A stretch of DNA of 64,000 nucleotides, taken from the NCBI GenBank assembly GCA_009741485.1, contig CM019227.1, positions 12,857,655 through 12,921,654 on the forward strand. Direction: 5' to 3'. Of the stretch, positions 40,401 through 52,400 are shown one piece after another (the first letter of the stretch is position 1; every line of letters begins with the position of its first letter). The notes below the pieces were generated by a model that saw only the letters and a list, made by a program, of their open reading frames with translations, was not told the origin of the DNA and searched no databases. The DNA comes from Malurus cyaneus samueli. Taxonomy: Eukaryota > Chordata > Aves > Passeriformes > Maluridae. Made by a program: the position numbers and the translations under genes.

Positions 40401-43400
40401 TTTCACAGTCACTTAAGTAACTTGAATAGGTGAGCATCTCAGAAGTACACTGGTTTTCACTATACTATTTCTTCCAAAAATTCTTCTCAGTTAACATTCA
40501 TTAAAGACTGATCTTAAAATTAGCTATTCAGATAACATGAAATACTACCCACAACAGACAAGCGAATGCAGGAACTGGTACAGATTTTAAAAAATAGTTT
40601 ATATTTCACCAAAAAACAGTTTCCCACTAAATTTAAAGGCTATGCTTTAAAAATAAATTCAGCTATAGCACATTAAAACAGTTTCACAAATAGAAGAAAC
40701 AAGTATCAAACTCAAAAGTTTGCATTGTCTACCTAGATGGACTTTTACGTCACGGCAAATTTGCACTGTATTATAACCTGCTTTTGCCAGAAGACAAGTA
40801 ACTTTATCAGAAAAGGAAATCACCATCTCCCAGAGCAGCAGAAATTTAAACCATGTTCCAAATTTGTAGTTATTCTTGTCCCCACTACTGTCAGCTTTTA
40901 ACCACTATGTCACCCAAAACACTATTTCTTTGGTGAACAAAGTTTAATCTGCTGTGCTTTTAAATTCAGTCTCAGGGCATTTCCTCTACAGCCACTTATT
41001 AAAGCTGTTTCATGTAAACCATACATAGATATCAAGAGTATCACATACCTACTGCACAAATCACTTTGCACAATGAAAGCAAGTAGCACCTCTGAAATTT
41101 AACTGTTTGCAGGTGTTAGCTTACCTTGTCTTGATTTACCAATGAATACACGTAGAGGGGAAGAAAGAGCCTATTAAGTAGGTGGTCTGTCAGTACATCA
41201 TTTAAAAATTCACAATTAATGATAAGGATATCATTAAGGTAATGCAAGTGATCAAGATGTTCTGCTACCAAGTCACTCAGCTTGCCCCTATTTCTGTGCC
41301 TGAAAGAGAGCAGAAATAAAAAAATTGTAGAAGTCTTAAAAACTTAGGGGAAAATGTAATGTGCATCCCTGCCACAGATCACCTGGCTCAGGCAGACTGC
41401 CTAGATGTTTCAGTGAAGCCAACTAGGGCAACTGGCAAACAGTATTCAGGCCTATATGTGCTTTAGGATGCACAGATCAGTTTATCCCCCAAGATTTCAG
41501 AAGAAATGTTTTTACAAAACTTGGCTTTCCATTGCCAGGGTCTTCACAAGCCAACCACCAAAATGAGAAGACATTTTTCCAAAAATGAGGGAGAATTCTG
41601 TGTTGTATTTAACACGCACCTCTTCGCTTCAAACGAAACATGCCCACTCTAAGGTGGGAGTGACAAGACAAACCAAGAATAACCCAAATCAACAAAATAT
41701 TTCTGTAGTTGATAGTGGAATATTACACAGCCGTGTCAGGTCTGACAGTTCATAAATTAAAGTTCATCTTTCTTGTTTAAATTCTTCTCCTAGAATCTTT
41801 TCAGAAAGCTCTTCTAATGAGATGACCCATAGGAAAAGAATGCTAAAAAAGACAAAGTTTAGAGGATTGAGAAGCACAAAATAACTTTTGTGTCTTCCAG
41901 ATACCTGCTATTTTTAGCAGGATGAAATAAAGATGAGGAAAAGGTTTGTGGCAAAAACTAGTTTACTTGTATGCACACCAGCAGAGATTAGGCACATAGC
42001 TTTGTTATCTTAAAAGAATCACTAAAAAACTTTAAAGAATGGGAAGTCTGAACTGTCTACAAGGGAACATGCTAAGAAACTAACTTAAATGGACTACTAC
42101 AGACAAAATAAGGACAGCATTGACATCTGGGGAAAGCATTCCCATTCAATAGCCAACATTTGCAAAAGCTTACTCTTCATCAGTCTGCACACAGTTATCC
42201 AGTTCTATCACATGGCTGCCAATAAACCAGACGAGGTTGGAGAAATAAGGAACTGCGGTTTTATCTCGAATGTAATGCAGCATAGGTTGGTTGTCCACTG
42301 AAGAAAAATCATTAAAAACAAAAATCAGTTGCCAGTATTTTTTACTGCTTTTTAAGAAACACAACAAAATATCTTCTGAATTTGATTACATGCTAGCTTT
42401 CCACATGAGTATACACCTGACACAATCTTAGGCGTGAAATGGAAATCTATAAAAACGTCATGTCACATCAGTTCTTAGCTGGCTTGAATGAGCCTAATGT
42501 TGATATATTTACATGTCTGAAAATAAACAAATCTAGTGGAATTCAGAAAGGTTCTTTTAGCACATTATTTATCAAAAAGAAGAGAAAAAAGCACAAGAAT
42601 AAAGCAGTAATGCTGAGAGTCAAGCTAGTTAGACTTACATGACACTGCATTAAGGAACACAGGAATCATCAGTGAAGGAAGGGCAAAAGAAACAGACAAC
42701 AGTTAACAGGATTAGGAACTGGGATAGTGACATCCTCTACAAGGGTTTAAAAAGCTAAAGCACAAAGCACCTAAACTAAAAGATACAGGGTAGGTGTTAG
42801 AGCAGAATATATGCAAACAGGTACTCAGAAAACTATCAAACCTGAACATCTGAGCTGTGCCTTTTGAACTGTAACCTTTATTATCACTACAACATTCAAT
42901 GAAAATTCTAGACAAGTACATTTTTTTCATAAAATACATAGTTGCATAAATATATTGCAAATAGGATATGAAGCCTATAATTTGTTGTTTTTTGTGAGCT
43001 CATATTTGCATTTCCTTGAATTAGAAAGCAAGTACCAAGTGCCCATTTCTCAGAACACAGAAACAGTGTTGCAGCCAACACTGTAAACAACCTATTTGCT
43101 ATGCAGGCTATCCAGTCATTTGCAAAGCAAACTGTTCATTGCTTTAAAAAAGATCTTAATCTCTTCTATGAAGACTATCAATGTCTATGAAGACCTTTTC
43201 TCTTAATTGACAGAAAGTTGTGTAAATTCAACATGTAATTTAAAATGAATTAAAGAACAAGAAGCCCTGCAGGAACATATTGCATAATACGTATCACCTT
43301 ATAGCATGCTGATTTCAGAGGTAGAAGTTCAGAATAAACAACGTTTTCTACAGACAATACTGTGACATTTCCAGTTTATTAAAAAATGTTATATACCCCA

Positions 43401-46400
43401 AGAAAAATTTAGGGGGAAGTGACGTCGGGTTTACAGTAGGCATTCCCAAAGTAGCACTAATTTCAAAGTACAACCAGGTTGCTGAGGTCTCTACTGAGTT
43501 TTGAAGACCTTAAACAATACAGATGCCTCATTTTCTCTGGGAAACCTGAGAAAGCTTTACTACTTTCACAGGGAAGTTTTGCATTTTTCCCTTTGGTCCT
43601 TCTGTAATGCCCAACACAGGAATTTGCAACTGGAGCCTCCTGGCCTTCACTGCATATTTCTGGGAATGGTCCAGCTCCTCGTGAGACAGGAGTGACTGCA
43701 GCACCAAAGAGTTCTACAGACACACTTTAAGACACTTCCATCTAAAAGGGAGTGATGTTGGTTACTGCTTCATACACTAGAAAGCGCAATTTAATCAGTA
43801 AAAAAATAATTCATATTTAAAAAAAAACCACTTTGGTTTTGGGTTTTTTTGTTTATTTACTTTTTAAATACAGTCACATTCTGACCTCTGTTGCATGGGA
43901 AGCTAAAGTTCCTTGTGTATGGTTGACACTTTTGTGTTTTTTTTCCTCAAACCAGTTTCCTCAGTGAAAAAAAAAATACTATTTACAAGCACCTACTGCA
44001 GGTTTGGGATAGTGGCTACAAAAGTCAAAATGTGTATCTGAAACTTGTCAACATGCTAAGCTTTTCAATCTCATAAAACAGACTGAAAACCCTTACAAGT
44101 AAATAACTGAAAATTAAACTACAATGAAACAAAATTTACACACATGCCTTTTTTAATAAATAAAAAGCATACCTTTGTAGACATTTAAAGTTATAGTCCT
44201 AACAGCAATCCTGACCATGCTCTCGGGATGGTTAAAAAATTTAATAGCTTCAGTGTACAAAGCAAAGTCGTTAGTGTGCTGTAACAAGAGGAAAGAAAAT
44301 ATTTATTCATTAAACATATACTGACTATCAGTTGGGATTCTACATGAATTATGTTTTCTGTGTATTAATATGGTATTTTTACGTTCTACTTAAATAACCA
44401 AAATGATTTTACAACGCAAGTCGCATTTGTAGCTCTGCATTAAAAGAGAGTGCTTTAAACAACAGAGCTTCCCAGGGTAACTAACTGTGCACATACTCAG
44501 CACTTTCATGCCCTCTTCTGGCAGAAAGCGGAGCACAGCAAGGAAAAACCCATTTCAACCTTGCCCTTTGACTCAGCTTTCTGGACTTTGACTAAATCTC
44601 TCAGAACCAAGTGATGCAACAGAAAAGATCCTGTTTACGAAAGCATGAGAAAACAGAGCATAAACAAGTTGAATTCTCAAGGAAGTAGACTTAAGTACTA
44701 CTGAAATGATCTAATATAACACCAATTTACAGATTTTTAGTTTACTATAGTTGAAAGAGGACAAAGCCATGCTTGTGCAGAGATCCTTACTAACAAATTC
44801 ACAAACACAGGTATTGCTATTATCAAAATAAAAGCAAGACATTATGAGACGAGACTAAACAGAGTATATGCTACGCTGCTATCAATTTAAAATTAAAGTT
44901 CTTTTATCATTATATTGCAACTTTCTTCACTTACCTCATTGTAAAAGAAATGTACAGTATGGTTATTGAGTTTCAGGGAAAGGGTTTTCAAAAATGATAT
45001 GTAATATGCCATGATCTCCTCATCAGAAAAGTCAAATTTGTGGACAATAATAGAATTCACGTAGTTATTAGAGAGCAGGTAGTCTGAAAAATAAGAAGCA
45101 TTAACGCAGGTAAACAAAAAAAAATCATCATGGTAACAAGCTGTATTTAAAGTATCAGCTAGCAAGCAATGACCTGATGTTTGAGAATCACAACTTTTAC
45201 CCAAACAACTCAAGTGATGCCTTTGAGCACTGATATAAAGGAGCTGCTCCCTACAAAGGTCTTTCTCCCAAGAACAAGACAATGAGAATACACTTCATCT
45301 TCTCGATTTAGGTAGTCTCTGCAGCTAATAATGCTTAACTCTTTTCCTCCCAAAGTCCCAACTCTCCAAGGTTTGAAAGTGACTCTCTCTTCATGATAGC
45401 TGTGTAATACTTCAAACTGTTAATTCTCCATCCTCTTTGTATTTTGACAAAAAAGCTTGAGGAAACAGCCATGGCTGAATGCCAGCACTAATGATGTCAG
45501 AACAGTTACAGCACAAATTACACAGCAGAGCTCCACCACAGGATCTGTGGCAGCAAGTGAACCTTCCAGATCACAACTAATTTGTTGACTTTAATAACTC
45601 CTTGAAATATGCTAAATGATTGTTGTATCTAAATGCAGTTGTACCTAACAACTACTTTTGCACCACTGAAAATTTACATTAAAAGGCATTTTGGAGTCAG
45701 TTTACACTGTATTTTTGGTAGTGTTCAATTTAGAAGATTGTTAGTAATTCTAGGACTAAATTTCATTGAATGAAAGGGAATCTTTCAATTCAATCAAATC
45801 TCGATCACTTCATCCTAAGCAGTTTGGAAGTGTGCCCTTACACAGGGATGTTTCATGACTGATGTTCTCAAAGAGGATGTTCAGAGTCTGCAGCAGCTGC
45901 ACACACACATAACGACCAGACTTCTGACGCAGGATGTTCAGGAAGAAAACAAACATATTCTTCTCCAAGAAAAAGCTGGAATAAAATAAAGATGTCATTA
46001 GGTCACATGCTGTAAATAACAGGAACATAATTTGGCTAGGATTAGGGATGATTCAAGGCAACTTTGACAAACAGCATTCTTTTACGAAGAATTATTTTGC
46101 AAAGTTGTATCTGTATAATAAAATAACATCTTTCAAAAACCTTAAATACTAAACAATGGGGCTTAAAAATTCAAATTATGCAAAAAAGGACATCAAGAAA
46201 TCAGAGCCTTTCCTATTGTATTTTAGCATATTCAATTTATCAGGCAGTTCTAAATACAACAATGAGAATAAGATATTTATTTGTGGTACCTTAGGTAAAT
46301 TGCAGGGAACAAACTGAAGCAATATGATATTAATACATGTATTGAGTAATACTGCGCCCTAAAATAGGTTAGAGTTTGTATTTACATCAAAAGAATGGAA

Positions 46401-49400
46401 AATCACACAAAAGCAGTACCCAAAAGGGACTCTGGACTTCAAACACTTTTTTCAAGCAGCAACTTCTTGTATGATGTGAATATGAACCTGCTCACCCATC
46501 TACTACAGGCCATAGCTTTCTACATATATTCATGAAATACAGTCTTGGAAGAGTTAACTTTTTCAATGAGAACTCTGCACAACTCCAAGCATTCTTCAAA
46601 CACAAAAGCAGAGCCCAACTTGCTCACAAATACTCACTCAAACACTGAGCTGTCATTCTGATCCCCCCAGATAAGGATCTCGGTTATGGATCGAATGGTC
46701 TCCACCAGCAGGTTTCGGTTGTGATCTGTTACTGTTGTATTTTTAGTCAAAATATGATACATGTACCTAAAAGAAAAAATAAGTACAAGTAACGTGCTAT
46801 GCTGCCACCTTCACATCTTGTTTGTCTTTCATCACTGTACCAATGTAGACACATATATATGCACAAAGTCTAATCACTGTCACCTTTAAAGACCCTAAAA
46901 CTTCTTTTAATGGTGATGCAGACAGAAAACTAATTGTTACACAGAGTAAGTGACAAAAGAAACAAATCCCGCCCAGCCAGGTGAGTTATGAGTGCTTATG
47001 CATGTTAACATAGAACTAGAAACTGTAACTGCCCCAAGGTGCTTCTCCTATCAATTTCTTCAGAATATGTTGAAGTTAAGGGAATGATGAGCAAGAAAAA
47101 TAGAAGAAGCAGGTAAGCATGCAGTAGTTGATATGAGAAAGTGGCACGAGGTCTAACCAGAGAAATTAGATCCCTTTTCTTGCCTGCAGAGACCCCTTAC
47201 AGACTCACATCAATTTGAACCTTAATATCGGGACTCTCAAAGACTATTCATTCACCTTGGTAAAGCATCATCATCAGGTCTATGTTCCCTTAAGCACAGA
47301 AGTATTCATTGGAAAGGGGACAAAGTCCAGCTTTATCATCTCAAAGGGCAAGTTTAAGATGGTCTAGTGAAGCTTAAAAAACGGGATGTTTATATCACAC
47401 AGGTGACAGGAAGCTAAATAAAAGTCTTTCAGATTGTCTCAAAATTTTACTCTTGAAGGAAGAGTAAAACTTTTTTCCCAAAAAGTTACATCAAAGCACC
47501 AATTTACTTCAGTCTTGTTAATTTACTTCTGTCATTACTTTCTTACATCCCACAAAAAAAAAAAAAGTGGGGTGGGGGCAAGTCTAATAAAAGCACAAAA
47601 ATCACCACTGCTTTTCTCCCTCTGTTTAATTTTATTGAGTAATAAAAGATAAATATCAGAAATGTGCACAATTTTAAAAATAAATAGAATACATGAGGGA
47701 AATTTCATATAATTTTAGAACTGCACAGGTTTAGATTCTTAAACACATCTACTCATATTGTTATACTGTCACTGTACTGAAAACCCAAAGTAACACCTTA
47801 GCGTCCAGGATTTCTGTGCAATATACTCACAACTGTTTGGGAAGGAAGACAGATTTTCCATATTACCAATGTTGCCATGAATAGTGGAGTTCATCAAAAC
47901 TCCCAGGACCTAACTATGTGCAAATAGCCTGTGTGTACCGACCCTGGGACAGCCTTTCATTATTGTTTTGGATTACATGAAAGTTTATTCAGTGATTCAG
48001 ACTGAAATTTTAGGAATCTCAGTAGTAGAATTTTGCCAAGCTTCTGTAAGGTTCCAGAAAATGCAGCACATTTCTAAAACAAAATTTTGGAGTGTCTGGT
48101 TTATGGCATAAATTAAGATGCTTAGGTCAAAAAACACAATTGAAATCACATTTCAAAAAACAATATTCCCATCAATTTTATCAACACTAAAAACCTGAAT
48201 CACTGCACTGGGCAAACATGAAGCCAGAGACTAAAATGTCATTTAACGGAACACACATGTGAGGCTGTTCCAGCTATTTACAAAAGCTGTTCCAGCCTTT
48301 ACAAAGACATTACCTAGTATCAGAACCCTTTGCTTGAATTCAAAAAGCCCCACCAAAATCAGCAAGAACCTTGATCATATTTACAGTTAACTTAAAATCT
48401 GTAAAATTTGGTTTGAAGGACTGTCTTCAACTGCTGAGCTGCTGAGTTGGGCAGGACTTGCTGCAAGACACAGTCTGTCCTCACAAACTATGCATGGAAC
48501 AGGTGCTATTTCGGAGAAGCTGACAAAATGCACTGTGCTGTGATGATAACACACTATGTGCTTGCTGGTCTGAATATTACTTAATCATCAAACAACAGTT
48601 CTTTGCTGTGTTGAGTACTGCACAAGGACACCAAGAGGTAAACAGCTCCCAGAAGTTCACAGCTTTAACCACATGCTCCCTTCCCTCACACCCAAATCAG
48701 CAATGTGACAAAGCCTACACCATATTACCAAAGATTATTAGATTACATATATCACCAGACAGAAAAGAGAAGGAAAACTGGAATAGGTGGCAGGGGGGAA
48801 AGGAGGAGGGGAATTGGCTTTTCATAATCTTTCTCTTCAGTAAGAAACTTCATGGTGATGTTTCCCCTCATAAATCAATACTCATTTTCAAATCCAGAAC
48901 AGAAACTGCTCAGACTGAAATCACTCTAGGAAAAGCTGATTCTCAGCTATGTCCTACAGTCATAACTGCCTGGGCACGTGCTGTACTATAAAAGCCATTA
49001 ACAACAAGTCAAAGAGCACCTGCAAATCCTCTTCCACTAATCTCAGGATCACGGTTCAAGATTCCTTCTGTGGAGACTGACAGCATGAGAGCTCACAGGG
49101 AAGATGTGAAAGCTTAAGTCTGACCACCTGTGAGAATTCCCAGGGTTTCTACATGAGCACACAAGCCCTGGAGAAATTCCCATGAGGGCACCATGTGTAT
49201 TATCAGAACAATGAATCAAAAGACAGAGCACAAACTCAGTCCCTCCTCTGAGGATGAAGCAGTTAATGGAGCAGAGAACAGCTGAAGAGATGGCAATTAG
49301 ACCAGTTCATTCCACAATAATCTGAACAACTTCCTTAGAGATTTAGAGAGTAATTAATACTATATTACTTCACATAGTTTAGCCTATTTATTCTAACTCA

Positions 49401-52400
49401 CATGGAAGTTTATTGCATCTGCAGACATTTATTTCTCATTAATAAGTTACAGTATACAAATCTAGGATTAAAGTTTACTCCAACAGTAGAATTTTGGGAA
49501 TGTGATGCGATGGGAAGAATAACATGCTATTGCCTTATTTTGGGAGCCTATGGAATATAGAGCATTACAAACACAAAAAGAAAGAAATGTTTAATAGTCA
49601 GAAACACATTATCTCCAAATTTATAGGTAGCAGCATTATTGCAGAGTTCTTTTAATTTGCCAAGGCATTGATTCACATAGAGGAAACCTGGCCTTCACCT
49701 TCAAACTATTCCTTTTTTTTAAAAAATTTATCCCATTTGCTTGAAATTGAACAAGAACACTTGTTTCTCTTTACAGACACGTGAAATACCATATAATGAG
49801 AACATAAAGTACCACACAAACACAGTATTTTTGTATTTATATAAAATCCTTAAAGCCAGTCTCTAAATGCTGGTTACAGAGGGGTCAGATTGGTGTTTCA
49901 AAACACAAAACTACCAAAGAGAAGATTTTGTCATCTCTACATCTGAAGAGTGGGTTCAAACAAAAACCCATCAAGCAGGAAATGTCAAAGCACCCAATAC
50001 CATCAAAATTAGTGGGAAATGTTGCTAGCAACCTAATAAACCAAACAAAATTCTGAACATTTTTCTGGTTAGGAACCATGCTCAAAAGGGTAACACAGTA
50101 ACTCATGAATATTGTAGGTGTGTATTAACAATGTTCCTACCTATTACTTACAAAAACATACTAAAATAGGTAAGAGTTCAGGAAATCAAGCACGCAAATT
50201 TTAAAACCGCGTAACATGCTGGCTTCTTCACTCTGCCTGTAAACAGGTAACAACATATTGTTCTTACAGAGGAAACCTGATGCATAGCATGGACAGTACT
50301 TCAGGAAATGAATCACCCATGAAAAAAGACTTCAAGCATACGTTTACAGACACTGCATCTGACCAAGGCATGGAAAATGTTCAGCACCCAACTTTAATGG
50401 CATGGAACCTTTTGTGCAATCACAATGCGATTAAAATACCAAGTGCAGAAGACACAATGGGAAATGCACTTGACATTAACAATATAGAAAAGTAGAGGGG
50501 AAAATTTGACTTGGAAACAAAGGTGCACAAAAACACCAAGTTCTCTGAGAAGCACTCAGGTAGCGAGTAGCACTATTTCATCCTCCCCTAGATCACATTT
50601 CAGAAGCTGGATTAAATTTTAACTGTTTTCACTAGATCAAGAGATTGCATAAAAACACTTAATACAAATGGCCTCACAATTTGCCTTTAGCCATTCCATT
50701 CTATGACATGCTTGTGGGAAGACTGAATAGTAAAAATTGAAAAGCAAGCCTCAAACAAACTGCATTAAAGCTGATGGGAAAGATCCAGCATTTACTGACA
50801 AAAAGCAGTAACTCTGCTGGTATCACTAAGCAGGTGTTTCGTTTACAATTCAGACTCAACTCTACACTATGCAAGTTTAAAACTAAAAATGTTCCCTCAA
50901 AGCTAGCCCAGACTCATTTCACCCCTGTAACATAGCATAATACACCTTTTACATGTTGAGCTAACCTGTAATAGAAAGACAGCTGTGTTCTACTCAGCTC
51001 CTTCATATGGAACACAAAATGCGGCTTTGATGAGTTGAAAAGAGGAGAAGGTAAACAGCTTATCAAGTAAGCTTATTAAGACTGACTTTCTTTCATGACC
51101 CCAAAAATGAAGGTTCTCTGCCCTTTTCCCTTCTATTATTTTACCCACTTCAACACTTGGAGAAGACTTAAATTTCCCCTCCTACTGACAGCTAGCTAGA
51201 AGCTGAACTTCCTGCAGCCTGGATAAACAAACCCGTAAAATATACATAGTCCAAACAGATCAAAGGTCCCATCCGTCCTTTACATATTACCATTTCAGAT
51301 TCACAATTAAGGAATCACATGCAAAAAAAAGCAGACCAAAGCTTGTACTCTAGTAGATAACTATTTACTTCAGCTCTCAGATAACAAGTCAAGCAAAAGC
51401 TACAACACTTAAAGCCCAATTCCCTTTTGCTACAAATCAGACAGGGTGTAATTTTTCTATTCTCTGGGGCCCCAACAGAACATATGGACATATTTTTCTT
51501 GCCTGAAAGTAAGTCTCAAGTCTCCCTCTCATCAGCCTATTTTTTTCTAAACTTAAATGCAGTTTCTTCAAATTTCATCATGCATCAGTGTTCTTATTCT
51601 ATCTTCAAATGAAATATCAAAGCCAGACAGATCTAAAGCTCCACTAATGCTGCACAGGACACAATAATTACTCCTTGGATGTTATATAAAACATTCCTGT
51701 TTACATCTGACCATGACTTTTCCCTTTTTATTGCTGTAAAACCAGATCCCAGTGACTTACTAGTGTAATATACTATGCTTCCAAAATTGCTTCTGCAAAC
51801 TGTAGCCTCATCAGTTTTGTATTCTTGGACTTGATTTTCTTTGTCTTTGGTAAAAAGTGCTGCATTTCAGTTAGTCTTGCTCATTTTGAACATTTTTGCA
51901 GGTTAAACACAAAGACCAGAATCTATAAATCATCTTGATGAAGCAATTGCAAGATCCAAATCTTTCACAGGGCATCCTGCTCATTACTGTCAGACCCCAT
52001 TCGTGTCCTCCTTGTAAGGTGACTGAAAACTACCAGGCACTTTTTCTCAATGAGCTGCATATTCACAATGATTTCATTTAGAAAATGCTTCGTCTCTTAA
52101 TGACCTCCTTTTCTCGTTCAGTACAAAGAAAAGCTATCAAAGTGGTTCTCATTTTTCCTGCAATAGCAGAACATTTAAAATGGAACGGGGAAATTAAAAT
52201 TTTTATCCCTTGCCACCCTTCTAACTCTCCAGTGGCAGAGCTAGGAAAAAGCTATTCCAATTTCTGCAGCAAGCAGTAACACCCGATTCTGGGGCTCCAG
52301 AGACACCGTGGCAGGTCTCAAGCTCAAAGCTTTCCTTCTGCAGCAGCTGCTGAGTTCTGCAGTCCAGGGCACATCCCGGCCCGAGTGCCGTGACTCACTG

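Larger units (their letters stand above)
37751..46637 (-). other. CLEC16A: CLEC16A introns 8 to 2
   Basis: Introns of 2374, 946, 874, 1875, 656, 758 and 662 bp between exons 9 and 2. A CRE-like TGACGTC at 43420 and G/T-rich tracts at 39687 and 43824 are the only notable motifs. Confidence 0.75.

Noticed and set aside
44893..45282. 129-codon minus-strand frame as a separate small gene
   Set aside because: Its middle is CLEC16A exon 4; the two ends are intron read-through beyond good splice sites.
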